Shown: positions 12,401-24,959 of the stretch, piece by piece
Position numbering within the stretch: the stretch's first letter is position 1
How the letters are laid out: each line of letters starts with the position of its first letter
Assembly: GCA_903813345.2 (NCBI GenBank)
Contig: CAIIXF020000009.1
Location: 21,417,759 to 21,481,758, forward strand
Length of the DNA: 64,000 nucleotides
Source: Owenia fusiformis
Taxonomy: Eukaryota; Annelida; Polychaeta; Sabellida; Oweniidae
Direction of reading: 5' to 3'
The notes under the pieces: generated by a model
Database searches by the model: none
Told to the model about the DNA's origin: nothing
What the model saw: only the letters and a program-made list of their open reading frames with translations
Made by a program: the position numbers and the translations under genes

Positions 12401-15400
12401 AAGCTTCACATTTTTAAGAGAACTTGTATGTAAATGTTATTATTGAGATTGAACTAGTTAGCCTCATCAAAGTACTTATTAAGTTCCTGGAAAAACCAAT
12501 AAAGGGCTTATATATTTTTACTTTACTTTGGTAATTCTCACTCTAACTGGTCTTTACATTAAAAAAACAAACAATTCATACAAATGTTTTTATTAACATT
12601 TTAGCCAACAAAATTCATGGTGGGTTGTGAGCAAGGGAGCATTATGTCTTGCAACAGAAAAGCAAAAACTCCCGCAGAAAAAATTGTCGCACTTTATCCT
12701 GGACATCACGGGCCTGTTTACGCACTTCAAAGAAACCCCTTCTTCCCCAAAAATTTCCTTAGTGTTGGTGATTGGACTGCTAGAATCTGGTCAGAAGATA
12801 TCAGGGAATCTTCGATAATGTGGACTAAGTATGTTGAACATATTATATAGTTGATGTACAGTTCAGTTCCCATTGTCCAATTATCAAAACACAAAGAAAT
12901 CTTGCTTGCCATTTACACTAGTATATTGAGTGAGCCTTTTGTTATATAAACAATGCAGTCTATTAGTCTGTTAGTTGTCATCATCCAAAATGATCACTTT
13001 AAAAGTTGTTGTTTTTTTTTTAATTGAGTATGTGTATTAAATAAACATTATTTTGAGTGAATCAATTGCTATATTACAGTGATGTATTAAAAAAACATTA
13101 TTTTGAATAAATCAATTACTATATAACAGTGGTATATAAATAAACAATATTTTGAATGAATCATTGACTATTTTGTTTTATTCTAGATACCACATGGCCT
13201 ACTTAACAGATGGGTGTTGGAGTCCAGTCAGACCAGCAGTATTTTACACAACCAAGATGGATGGAACATTAGATATTTGGGACTTTATCTTCAAACAAAA
13301 TGATCCAACCCTCAGCTTACAGGTGTGCCTTTTCAAAAAGTTCAGAACTTGGGATCATTATGCTAATTCATGAGTGTTTGTTTCCAATTTATTAACATAA
13401 CTTTTTACAGATGATATATAAGTTTTATTATGTCACCACCAGAATTGGTGACATGTTGTTATAGTCTCCGACTTATTTGTGGACAGTGGTTGGCATTCAG
13501 CGGTTGGTGTGGCTGACACATGGCAGGTGGTGACATTTGCAATTTAATGCTTGGTTTCATATGTAGTAACAGTAATGAGACAAGTAAAAATATTATATAT
13601 TGTCTCCCTGTATATAGGTGTGTGATGAGGCACTGCATAGTATTAGAGTACAGGACCAGGGTAGATTAATAGCAACAGGATCACAAAGTGGAACCACAAC
13701 TCTATTGGAACTCTCAGATGGTCTATGTACGCTACAGAGGAATGAGAAGGCACTCGTCACAGCAGTAAGTTGAGATTTGTTGTCATTCTATGTTGTTGGA
13801 ATAAAATAAAAAAGATAAAAAATAAAAATGAAAAGTGAGAAAGTTGTCTAATGAGTGGGATTCATCAGTTTTATACTGATGAAACACATGAGCTTATTAT
13901 TAAACAATCTCAATTTTAGATTAAATTATTGCAATTCAACTAGTCGACTCTCATTACAAAACATAAAAAGGGAAAGCTGACCTTAGACGAGCCGAGCCTG
14001 ACTTGTCAAAATATATGTATTGATCCCTGAACCATTCTGATTTTTGTTCTGTGACACCTCTAGTAAATATGCAATTTGATTGGTTGAGAGAATTAGGCCA
14101 TGGTTGAATTTAGGAATAATTAATATGAAATAAGATGGTTGTTATATTAATTGTAAAGATTCCTTAAAACTGAATTCTATAATTTTTGTAATTTACAGAT
14201 GTTTGAGCGTGAGACTCGGCGAGAAAAGATTCTGGAATCTCGACACAGGGAAATGAAACTAAAAGAGAGGAATAAAAGTTCCCAGGGAGATAAGGTGAGA
14301 GAAACTTTCTTGTTTTTGATAACAATTAATTTCACACAAATACATTGACATCATTCCATATTTTTGGCATTGAGTCATGAAGTGATCTGAAGACATTTTC
14401 AATCATAGAATACAGTGCTATATAATGCTCATTATTGGTATTTATTCACATGTATTTGGTATTATCAGTGTATGTTAACAAACATAATAGTGACCTTCCT
14501 AGTATTAAAGCTGAAGTGCTGAACCCTTTTGAGAATTCAAAAGTATGTGTTACCCTGAATGAACAAATGCACCCTGTCAAATTGATGAAGTATCAAAATA
14601 TCTTTAACCGAAAAGAGGTAGAATTTGGACTTAAGAGCTGCTTTGGGTTAAAACCTGGTATGCATTTGCATAACAGATTAGTGTTGTCCCAAACACATTT
14701 TCATTACTTACAGTATATTCCAGATTGAGTCTTTCCATCTGCCCACTTATGCATTTGGACATGATCTTACAAATTGATTTTGTTCCTTCAAAAAACAAAA
14801 TCGAAGTGGCTGGAGAACCTGAAATTTTAAGCTCTTTAGCCAAAACAATTATGTTTGTTAGCATACACATGTCTGATATGTTCTTCTTGTTTCTAATAAT
14901 GATATGTATTTATAATTTACTATTTCATATTTTTCCTCTAGACTGGGATGAATACGCCTATGACCCGATATTCAACCCCTTATTGCCCAAGAAAACTTTA
15001 TTCACCAATCAAAAATCCCCACCCCCATGCCCTTTATGAACCACAGGGTTTTAGATTACAATCAGATGCATTTCCTTCTGGGTCTCATAATAAATCCCGA
15101 CCAGGGTCTCAAGTCAAGTCACGGCCAGGATCCCATGTTAAATCCAGGCCTGAGTCCCATGTTCAATCCAGGCCAGAGTCCCATGTTAAATCAAGACCTG
15201 GTTCTAATGTTAAATCACGACGAGGGTCCCAGGCATTGTCCCGTCCAGAATCTAGAGTATCTCTAACATCTAACTATGGTGACATCATGGATGAGGTAAT
15301 ACGCTAAACAACCCAGGAATTGTCACTGCCAGCGCTACCTTAACATCACCCTTCACCCAATGTTAATTTATACCATGTAAATTAAATGTAGACCCTTGTT

Positions 15401-18400
15401 GTTTTAATAGATGTCACTGTGCACATTTTAGTTTGATTGGAAATGCTTTGCAAACTATTATGTTCTCAACATACATAAAGGACTGTATTATCCCTTGGTC
15501 ACATTTGCTCCGATCCATCGGACGGCGCCCACCAGATTGAGTGTTCTGTTCAATATTGTATACAATTTTGAACAAAATACTCAATCGGCCGTGCGATGTA
15601 GTGAAAATCGGAGCAAATGTGACCAAGGCATTAATCTAGGATAGTAGGAAAGGAAATTGAAACTTTCAAAATGTGCACAATGTCATTTTACATTAGAGGG
15701 CCCATTGCCTTATCACTGCTGGTCTCTGGTGTTGCCCAAATTATTGAAATTGAAAATCCAATATTATTGCAATTACATATTTTTAGTATATGCACAGCTT
15801 TTATATAAAACCATTGTTAAAAGTGAATAAAATATTGGATTTTGAAGTAGAGGTAGGAGTACTGGAGTTTCATGCATGCGCTTTTACCTTGTCAAGATTC
15901 TGCTGTAATGTACCAGAGAACTTTCACCAAGCCCCTTTACACACAAATAACCAAAATAAATTGTATTGTGTAGTATTATTTGAAACCCAGTTTTTAAAAT
16001 GTTTAGTATTATATGACACATGGTTATATTGTATGACACATGGTTATAGTATATGACACATGGTTATAGTATATGACACATGTATATTACATTATGACAC
16101 ATGGTTAGATTATATGACACGTGGTTGTTCATGGTTGTATAATGAGAAAACACAAAGGCAACATAGAAATCCAACAATCAACTTTAGATAAGAAATAGAT
16201 TATATATATTGTACTTTCCCTGTACAGATTATATGTACTAGTTTTCCTGTGCAGATTATATGTACTGTTTTCCCTGTACAAATTTTATGTACCATACTTC
16301 ACTCTACAGTTTACATGTACTGTATTTTCCCTTTATTATGTTTATAGCTCACGATGTCCCATGGAAAATTGAACATATTCTCGATGGGGCAAGATGGGAC
16401 TCTGGGATTTTGCCCCATCGAATCCCACCGAGTCCAAATTTGGACCTCATGGGACTCGACGGGGCACAATCTGACGGAGTCCCATGGAGTTCTACGGACT
16501 CCATGGGGCAAGTTCCCATGAAGTCCCACAACTTCCCACGCAATGTTATGTGTATTAAGGTCCCAACTTGCCCCATTGGTGTATGTTGGGCTTAGGAAAC
16601 CAATTAATTGTGACATATATGTAATATGACATACAGTACATGATTATCCCATAGTTGCAAGGACATAGATCAAACATCACAATGGAGATATATTTAATAT
16701 GTGGATTAAGATATCAATATCCACTCATGGATATAGATAATATTTTTTTCAAAACAATAGGATCTTCCTATAATATATGTTTTCTGATATACAATACATT
16801 TGAGGGTAACAGGACAACTCATCCCTAAGATAATTCATCCCAAGACAACTCATCCCCAAGACATCTCATCCCAAGACAACTCATCCCAAGACATCTCATC
16901 CCAAGACATCTCATCCCAAGACAACTCATCCCAAGACATCTTATCCCAAGACAACTCATCCCCTAGACAACTCATCCCCTAGACAACTCTACCCAACTTG
17001 AAATATAACATAATTTATACAATTAATTTTCACTTTTGAAAGAATGAAAAATATTTAGAGATTTTAGCAGTTAGCACACTACTCATGGAATATCTTTGTT
17101 TTTTTTATAATATACATTTTTCATGCTGTATTTTAAACTGACACATTCCATATTTTGTCATGCTGTATTTACTTAATATTTTTGTATTTTGTATTTGGTT
17201 TTGCCTAGTTTTAGTTAATTTTTGTCGACTGATTGGGATAAAGTTTAACATGTTCAAATTAATATATACTTTGATAATTAAATCAAAGATCATCAAAGGT
17301 GTAGGATTAACTCAGTTAGAATGTATTATACAAGGCGCTATCAGAATATTTCTCTCAGATTAATTCAGTCTTTGTTTAAAAATATTTTGGCGTAATCCTA
17401 AATAAGATTGCCAATTTCAAACTTTCAGATTTATGATGATTAAATTTGGAAATAATGTCTATGACTTTTATGTTCAATTCTATATTCTCAAATATATTTA
17501 GAATAACCCAGAATTAATCAAAATAGCGGCAGCAAAAAAATGTGTTTTCATCTCCTCAGAACTGTCTCGTCAGGAACAGACAGCCTTGAATTTAGAACCA
17601 TTTTTTCAGGCTCATCACAATAATATTATTTGATATTATAAAGTGTTTTTTTCAGAATGTTATTATTTTGATTAATAACTCAAAGTAAATTCATATTCAA
17701 ACAATAAATCAAGATAAATATATTGTTATTTGTCTTTTATTACAGTAATTTTAACACACTATAGACATTAATATGATATTATTTAACACAATAATGAACA
17801 TATTAAATATGTAATCTTGTTATAGGACTATGACCACTTATTTCGGGTGTCCCAAAAAAACGTCCCGCTTTTTGAGCTCTTATAACTCTGCAAGATGTAA
17901 ACCAATTCATTTGAAATTTATCAGGGAGTAAGATAAGGATATTATCTATAAGCTATTAATATATTGAATTAATCAGATGTACATTATGTGAGTATCGCCA
18001 AATACAAGATAGCATAGCAAGAAATGTAATATCGGAGGACAACTCACTTATTTCACCTTATAATGTAGATTGATGAGCATCGCCAAATACAAAAGTTCAA
18101 CAGCATAAGATAAAAAGTTGGTACAGCAAAAGATCAACAACTCACTTATATGTTAAAGGAAAAAGAAAAACAAGATGTCGCAATTTATATGATCGTTATT
18201 CAGCCGCAGATGTCAAGAAGATCATTTTCACTGATGAGAAGGACTTTTCTCTTGAAGTGCCCAAAAATCGTCAAAATGATCGGGTGATTGGAAAGTGTAA
18301 ATGTCAAATTCAAATTCAACTCTGGTTCATATCTTGCAGAGTTATAAGAGCTCAAAAAGCGGGACGTTTTTTTGGGACACCCGATATATTAAACTTATAT

Positions 18401-20123
18401 AACTATAGTACAGGAATTGGCACTTTGACAAATAATTCTTTTAATATATTTTTTTACTTTAGGGTACGTAGGTTCAGGTACTGTTGAGTCATGCAGGAGT
18501 GTTTTTTCATCTCTATCCCTTAATTTTTTCAGAAGCAAAAAGTGCAAAAGACGCCTACATACAACTAGTTTTGTAACCATTTACATTGAACAGCATTTCC
18601 CTTTTAGGCAATTTTTTCTATTCCTAGAATATATAATGTATAATTAAGGCCATTACCATGCAGATAGACTGGTGAAGATAATTATAAAGAAACTATATTG
18701 CAAAAACATCTTTATGTTGATCCTGAATGGTCATTTTCATTGTACACTCGTATAGTGTAATCTTAATGATGAGAAGATCAAGGTCATGTGCGGTGTTGGT
18801 GGAGGTTTGCAAAGGGGGGGGGGTAATGAATTGATTTTAAACTAAGAAAATCTTCTGTAATTTCACTGCACTTGGGGGATCTTTTTTCCTTTATACAATT
18901 ATTAAAAACCCCTTGAAGCTCTTAATAAATCAGTCTAATTTCAGTCCCATTGAAATGATCATTGTTTTTGTACAATTGTGAAAAACCTCTCAAAGCTCTT
19001 AACACTTAATGAAACACTCTAATTTCAGTCCCATTGAAATGATCATTGTTTTTATACAATTGTGAAAACCCTTTGATTTTCCCTTGATGGTTCATTCGTT
19101 AATTTGATCTTAAACCTTGTACAATTGAATGTTTCCAAAACAAACCATCTTTAGTGCTCTACCTGATATAATAACAACAACATACAGTATTTTACCAACT
19201 AGTTCAAATATTTTGAACATTTCATGATAGAAATAACCAGGCATAAGTAGTGTCTCCATTTGGCGAAAACTACATGTATGTGCCTGTGCCATATACAGTA
19301 CCATCAATATTGGGCATGAACTATTCAAGTTAAAGCCTAAAATGACACTACTACAATTGTAGAATTAGAAGATGTAGAAATTATCATGACATTGAATCAT
19401 TGATATTACAATGCAGGATGATGATGAGGGTGAGGATAACTTTGAAGAGGATGAAAACTTGGTTGATAAGGCGGAGAAAGACTTCTGGCATGTCATTGAG
19501 ACAGAGAAGAAAGCGCGAGAGAGGAAGGAGGCCAGTAGGCAAGATACAGAGGCTGACAAGGGAGATACTGGAAAGGTATGCATAATATAATTGAGCTAAT
19601 AAGCTCGACCTTATTTCGTATAATGGGAGTCAACCACTGAGGTACAGTTTTTGAAACTAAAAATGAAATGATGTGATCAGACTCTCTTTCTTCAGCTTTC
19701 AAGATCGGTCATTCACTGCTTTCATAGCAGATCATGATAATGTAATGCAATGAATTACTCTTGGGCCAAGGATGGCTTTCTTGTTCATTTTACAAGTCTG
19801 GTGAAATATTTAAAAGTGTAGCTGTAGTGATTAACATGTATGAACAATTTCAAATTGTAGCTGGAATAATTAACATGTATGAAATATTTCAAATTGTAGC
19901 TGAAATGATTAACTTGTATGAACAATTTCAAATAGTAGCTGAAATGATTAACATGTATGAAATATTTCAAATTGTAGCTTGAATAATTAACATGTATGAA
20001 CTATTTCAGCAATCTCCCATACAAGAAGATGAAGAAGAGGAGGAAGAGGAAAAGGAACCTGAAAAGAAAGAGGAAGAAGAGGAGATAGCACAAGAGGAAG
20101 AAATTAAAGAGGATGACAACTGA
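9452..20123 (+). CDS. DNAI2: Axonemal dynein intermediate chain 2 (13 exons, 737 aa)
   Basis: Exons: 9452-9634, 9841-10002, 10229-10347, 10820-10962, 11452-11565, 12007-12269, 12605-12828, 13187-13322, 13618-13764, 14199-14294, 14942-15295, 19417-19575, 20010-20123. All introns are GT..AG and phases agree (2214 nt). The protein starts [20 protein letters not shown], a signature of this intermediate chain of outer-arm dynein, which links heavy chains to the ciliary doublet. An in-frame TAA lies three codons upstream, and an acceptor-like AG just before it suggests a 5' UTR intron. WD-repeat landmarks: YIWDV (~200), FWDTRKG (~242), VLWWDIRKM (~285), ARIWSEDIR (~388), LDIWDF (~430). Residues 498-529 are a charged helix; 530-647 (exon 11) are a repeat insertion not in the vertebrate protein as I recall it; 648-737 are acidic, ending in a Glu-rich tract. 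Without exon 11 the length is 619 aa, close to human (605). Confidence 0.95.
13431..13556 (+). repeat. Dispersed GGTGGTGACAT..TAATGCTTGG repeat, copy in DNAI2 intron 8
   Basis: Nearly full-length copy of the dispersed repeat also seen near 3331, 22153, 44941 and 56768. It starts TGTCACCACC, has GTTGTTATAGTCTCC near the middle, and ends GGTGGTGACATTTGC..TTAATGCTTGG. Confidence 0.6.
14942..15295 (+). other. DNAI2: DNAI2 exon 11: symmetric exon coding an SRPGS octapeptide array
   Basis: A 354-nt exon with phase 0 on both sides, so it can be included or skipped without a frameshift. From 15092 to 15259 it consists of seven 24-bp units coding KSRPGSHV-type octapeptides (residues 580-635; G/E and H/Q/N variants). 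It begins [15 protein letters not shown] and ends GDIMDE, just before the acidic exon 12. The acceptor is TTTTCCTCTAG and the donor GTAATA, the latter weaker than its neighbours. Open frame, splice sites and phase support it as coding; inclusion in mRNA is inferred. Confidence 0.7.
15491..15630. mobile_element. 140-bp MITE, TTA target duplication
   Basis: The left end CCTTGGTCACATTTGCTCCG is repeated inverted at the right end, and the interior is largely palindromic. TTA flanks it on both sides (15488-15490, 15631-15633), as for Harbinger-type elements. It lies in the 4.1-kb DNAI2 intron 11. Confidence 0.65.
16010..16126. repeat. 18-bp minisatellite (TATGACACATGGTTATAG)
   Basis: About six imperfect units in DNAI2 intron 11, the last ones diverged (GACACATGTATATTAC, GACACGTGGTTG). 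Confidence 0.75.
16352..16575. repeat. GC-rich segment with repeated CCCATGG/GGGACTC motifs
   Basis: A compositional island in an AT-rich intron, with many direct and inverted copies of short motifs such as TGGGACTC, CCCATGG and GGGGCAA. Long overlapping ORFs occur on both strands because stop codons are rare in this composition; none looks like a protein family. Probably the body of a small repeat element, but no termini were delimited. Confidence 0.4.
16830..16988. repeat. 15-bp minisatellite (CAAGACAACTCATCC)
   Basis: About ten units alternating CAAGACAACTCATCC and CAAGACATCTCATCC in DNAI2 intron 11. As the unit is a multiple of three, the + strand shows an artefactual open frame (SSQDN repeats); no splice sites support coding. 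Confidence 0.8.
17841..18386. mobile_element. Nonautonomous mariner/Tc1-type element with transposase remnant
   Basis: Perfect inverted repeats of at least 53 bp start CGGGTGTCCCAAAAAAACGT and the element is flanked by TA. Inside, on the + strand at about 18228-18287, the reading [19 protein letters not shown] resembles the central catalytic region of mariner transposases (the FTDEK..F motif), but the frame is broken and most of the gene is missing. Lies in DNAI2 intron 11. Confidence 0.75.
19812..20009. repeat. 39-bp tandem repeat running into the acceptor of DNAI2 exon 13
   Basis: About 4.8 units of a 39-bp repeat (GATTAACATGTATGAACAAT core, then TTCAAATTGTAGCTG). The last, partial unit ends CTATTTCAG, the acceptor used at 20008-20009. 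Each unit has an ATTAAC branch-point-like motif and an AG at its end. Confidence 0.8.
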
Positions 20124-20453
20124 AATCAAATCACACAACTTGCCAGTCTTTCAAAGAATACCAGATGAATACACAATTATTTCAGATTGTTTGTAATATT
20201 TAGTGAATTGAATCAGAAAAGATACCTACCTAGGATGATCAACTTATTGTTCATTCCAAGGTATTGGACAAAAATACAATGTATGTTATGGATACCGTAT
20301 CAACGATAAAATAGATAATGACTGAATGGTGATAATGAGTGTTTTTCATTATTTAACAATACTCCTACAGTAATTTAATTATTGTTACTCCTACAATAAT
20401 TTAATAATGCTCCTACAGAGAACCTATTAAACTAATTGCTTAAGAAAGACAAG

Positions 20454-20688
20454 CCCGGTGTAAAAGGGTAGGTGGTCCTATCAAATTTTGGTCCTACTCT
20501 CTATTGATTTACATGGTGACCTAATTACAAATATTTTCCTTATAATAAGGAAAATATTTGTAATTAGGTCTGGGGATTATGGTCCCCTTTTCTTACTGGC
20601 CCTGACTGATTATTATTTATACACAGTCAGGGCCAGTAAGGAAAGGGGACCATAATCCCCAGGGGACCATAATTTCTTTTACACCGGG
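20454..20688. mobile_element. 235-bp hAT-type MITE built of nested palindromes
   Basis: Termini CCCGGTGTAAAAG and CTTTTACACCGGG; the 8-bp duplication AAGACAAG flanks it (20446-20453, 20689-20696), the hAT TSD length. Inside are a near-perfect 46-nt hairpin (20522-20568, TTACAAATATTTTCC arm) and a second hairpin with GGGGATTATGGTCCCC arms. It lies about 330 bp after the DNAI2 stop, so in the likely 3' UTR. Confidence 0.75.
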
Positions 20689-21024
20689 AAGACAAGCATA
20701 TATTTTTTCAAATGAAAAATCACAATTATTCTTATAGATAAATCTCAATCCGTCCAGTGTTGTCATAGAGTTTTTGAATTGCATTGCACTTTGTTTTATT
20801 GGCTGCATTTATGACTACAGTATGTGTAACATGTAAATAGAATGTAAATATATATAGAATTGTAGCCATAAAGGAATATGTGAGGCAGTTCAACATTTTC
20901 ATGACAATATCCGATTTCCATTATTTCTGGAATTCTGATTTCCAGTATTTCCGGAATTCTGTTGTATGTTTACATATGTATATAATATTGTAGATATACA
21001 AACAATGCTATATTGGAAAAGATA

Positions 21025-21030
21025 AATAAA
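21025..21030 (+). terminator. Candidate poly(A) signal for DNAI2
   Basis: AATAAA about 900 bp after the DNAI2 stop codon. Other A-rich variants are closer, so the true site is uncertain. Confidence 0.3.
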
Positions 21031-24000
21031 TGAATGTTCATATTATAATCTTCGTTACGTCCCAGCATTTTGCTTCATCAAGCTTCGGACCTATCCTCTA
21101 GAACGTAGAGATTGAGCGTGGGAACCGACGATGACGTCCTAGTCACGTCAATTTATACCCCGTCATCAACGTCATAAGTGATCCGTATTCATATTATTTA
21201 GTACACGTCCCGGGTACACGTGAGGAAGTTCAACGTGCCTTCAACATAAATTAGTAATTTAGAGTTTATTTTCATTCATCAACCGAGTATAAAGGAGAAT
21301 GTTATCTAAGCACACAAAACCATTCACACAGATAACTGGTATGTCCAAGACCCGGTTTAGTCTACGAGCCCCTGTGACCCCCCCCCCCCGCTCTACTACT
21401 ACTCCCGGACTTGACTAAACTCTTCTCACACAGAGTAGTAGTGAGTAGTATCAATGAACATTTTTTTCAGTTTTATGGAGTTTAAGCTTGTGATGTTTTT
21501 CACAACCTAAACGTGAACGGAAAGTATTTAAGTCATACGTGTAGGTTGGCGTTTCAATTTTATGCAAGCTTTATAACGATCCCTGTTGTTAGGTCTGTAA
21601 AGTGAATGAAAACACTTTTTGCTGTTCTCAACCAGAATTTTTTGCAAAATGGTATTTGTGAGTCAAATTAACTCTATAAATAGGAGTTTATTTAAGAGGT
21701 GGACACGTCAGGCAAAAATCTGTTCCTCCCAACATGAAGTGGACAATTTAGATAACAAATTATTTTTTAACCTTGGACCTAATATTTAAGAAATTGGGTT
21801 CAAAATTTTACTCCGCAAAATTTTCATAAATGACATAATTTGTGAATCAATGATATTGCTGAAGACCTGTTCAAGTAAAATTGACATTTTAGATATAAAT
21901 TGATACTAGTATTAAGTAATTTTTACAATTTTAAATGGCCTGACCCTGCAGCAACCATGTCGACGATTTATTATGATATGATGTCTTTGGCGAGGTAGTG
22001 CCACTCCAAAATTAAGTTCAGCTCAAATGTAGTAATACATCTTATTTGATTTAGACCTCCTACCCTTTTACACCTGACTCAAAGTACCAGGTTTTTCGTT
22101 CATACAAAGGCATCGCAGACTTAGGTTTTTAGAACTAGGCTATCATGCCAAGAAATGGTGGCATAATGTAATAGTCTCCAACTTTTTTGTGACTGCGGTT
22201 GGTGATTGGCTTTCGGTGTTTTCAGAGATATGGCAATGGCAGGTGGTGAAATTTTACTTGGTAAAGCCCTGTTTATTTTTTGAACTTATTGGAAATGAAC
22301 AAAGGCTGACTATTTGTGCAATTAGGTCGCGTTAGGTCTGTCTGCGAATTGAATTAACGAATATCTTATCCTTCTTCTGAGAGTACAAAAATATCAATTT
22401 GTATCACAATTAATGAAGAATAGTGGCATCAAAGAGAATGTATATCACCTATGCCACAATTGAAAGAGCAAATACTAAATGGATAATTTTTACAAAAAGT
22501 CGAAATGACTTCCAAAGTTTGTAGTGTTTCTATTACGAGTGTAAACTTTCCAAGATATATCGATTTCTTTCGTTTGCATTTTTGAACACCCTGTATTTCA
22601 TCTTGCTTGATGAAGCTTCATTCACTGTCCTGACAGGACGAAGCGATTGGGCGTGGGAACCGACAATAGTATTAATTAGCAAAGCACGCGTTTTTGCTTA
22701 ATTGTATTAAAGCTAGATCAAGCTGATAACTAAAATTTTATCAAAAAAGACCAACAAGATGATTTTTTTACCATCGGTATGTGTAGTCATGGTAGTAGGC
22801 AGTGACAACAACACCTACATCCCCAGTTACCAGGTTACACCAAACTAGTTCTGATCACATTCTTGAAATGACGTGTGTTGCCAAATGACTTTAGAACTTT
22901 TGATATTTTTAGGAACTTCAGGGACATACTCTGATGGGAAGGTGCTTCATATATATTTAGAGCCATATACCTTCCTAACATCGAGATTGCTCACATTTTC
23001 TGCATATGTCCGCAATCTGACCCCCATTTGAATTCTTAGTGAATGCAAAACTAGATATTAACCCTTTCATTCCCAAGGGATCATTTATTATATTTTCTGA
23101 AAATCAATTTCAAAATGACAAGTTCCTCTATGACCAGAATGGATTATCGTTAGGTTTAACTATTTCAATGCTAAATTATGCAGTGGCCCCATTATGCTAC
23201 AGAGTGCTTCAGAATTTTTGTTTTTGGTCGGAATGAGATTTGATATTTGAAAATAATGTGCAATTCTAATACACCGTCGGAAAGCGAAAAGGGTCAGCTT
23301 TAAGGATCTTACCTCCATTCAATTCTTAGTGAATGCAAAATTAGATATCACCCCTTTCATTACCACAGTACCAAGGGGTCATTTATTAATTTTATGAAAA
23401 TCAATTTAAAAATGACAAGTACCTCTATGGCCAGAATGGATTATTTTTAGATTTCCAATAACTAATTCAGTGGCAGATTATACTTTGGAGAATATTAAGG
23501 TAAAGATTAAAAGGTGGATTGGATCGAGTGAATTGGATTCATGTAAAATGTGGATTGGATCGAGAAGCTTCAAAATATGGATTTTCCGTAAAAATGCTAT
23601 TGATCGCTCTCTAAGAAGATTGGTGCTCTCCTCGCTTCCACAATGTCCAATAGTATATGTTATATTATTTTGCTTGGGTGGGCGAGAAGGGCGACTTGAT
23701 ACCACCTTTCTTATACATCTCAGTGTAATTTGAGACATTTCATAAATCATAGGGCAGACTGGTTTGACGATCCATATCATGTTTTCAGTCAAAACAGAAC
23801 ATAGCAGAAATGTCTTGGACTGTCCACACATCAATTTGAATGACAGGTTTTGTCTACAGATCTATGTTTATTATGTCTTACAAAAGTTGATTTACAAGGG
23901 AAAGCAGTTAAATACTTAGTATCTATAAACTAATTGGAGTATTTTACTTTAGGAGATCAACAGAAATTCCATATTTTGAAGATTCTGGATCGAATCCACA

Positions 24001-24959
24001 TTTTACATGAATCCAATCCACAGTATTGCTAGAATCCATTTTCAATAGTAAGAATAGGGGTTCTTAAGCAATACAATGTACTTGCTTTTTAGAACTTTTG
24101 CAGACCTATGTTAGTGTAAGTAAGCTTTTTGCCAAACCTTTTTTTCATAAGAGAGTTATACAGCCCCCAGTCCAGTTCATTATGAAAGTCCTGTCCTCTA
24201 ACATAAGGCAATTACACATCGATTGGCACACAGCAAGATAACTTGGCACAGCGCTTATTTTACCACCTATCAGAATGGTCATGAATGATTTCTCAGTCAT
24301 CCATGACAGTTACATGATCTAGGTATCTTTTGATGGAGGACAAATACGGCTTTTTGCTGTTACCTTTGTATTTCAAAAAAAAAAATGCTCAGGATTCTAG
24401 TAATTTGGTCTTGAAGTTGGCTATACTTTTTTTGTGGACGCCCTGTTGTACTGGAACTTTTCCCGGACTGCCATATGAAGGACTTGCTTATAATCTCTAA
24501 CAAAACACCATTCTTCGGGACAATTGTTTACTTCAAATTGGGACAACTATAATTTAGTCTAAACTATAGACATAATAGACAAAACTTAATTCAGAATCAG
24601 ATGGTGATTCACGATCAGATTATTGCAAATTCAATAACAACTTCTTAAGTTAAATATAATGATTGATGTGGGCATCAGGAACGTGTCTCATCTTATTGAG
24701 TTTAAATAAATCAGACAGTGATAATTCATTACTAGAAAATGGCGACTCCATGGGGTAGCATATCCAAACGAACACTTTAACATTTATGTTTCTGTATTGG
24801 TCACAATGTAATATTTACCATCTACTCTTCAATTGAAATATAAATGGTAGATATTAAATAAATCAATAGAGATATACCAGAATTTCCACCGATTTAAGCA
24901 TTTTGGTGACCATTTAAGTTTCAAAGGCAAAAATAATAAAGATAATATACGATTTTATA
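21031..24959. other. Intergenic region between DNAI2 and RPL34
   Basis: No gene is supported. It holds GAAGCG/GAGCGTGGGAACCGAC motifs at both 21.1 and 22.66 kb that may be the edges of a larger element, a copy of the dispersed GTGACAT repeat (22153-22268), two diverged copies of a GAATTCTTAGTGAATGCAAA segment near 23.04 and 23.32 kb, and an inverted pair of GGATTGGATCGAG-like sequences at 23.52 and 23.99 kb. Confidence 0.4.
22153..22268 (+). repeat. Dispersed GGTGGTGACAT-type repeat, copy
   Basis: Diverged copy of the repeat near 13431: ATGGTGGCATAATGTAATAG, then TCTCCAACTTTTTTGTG, ending GCAGGTGGTGAAATTTTAC. Confidence 0.5.

Noticed and set aside
16260-16616. Overlapping ORFs on both strands (75-111 codons) around 16.3-16.6 kb
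   Set aside because: They follow from a GC-rich repeat segment with few stops; no splice sites, start context or domain supports coding.
16800-16982. 60-codon SSQDN-repeat ORF
   Set aside because: It is the 15-bp minisatellite read in frame; it lies inside a DNAI2 intron with no matching splice sites.
21060-22680. A 1.6-kb element bounded by GAGCGTGGGAACCGAC and GGGCGTGGGAACCGAC
   Set aside because: The two motifs are direct, not inverted, with no clear TSD; boundaries could not be shown.
23470-23834. Opposed ORFs of 87 and 118 codons
   Set aside because: They mirror each other across an inverted-repeat region (GGATTGGATCGAG) and show no family features.
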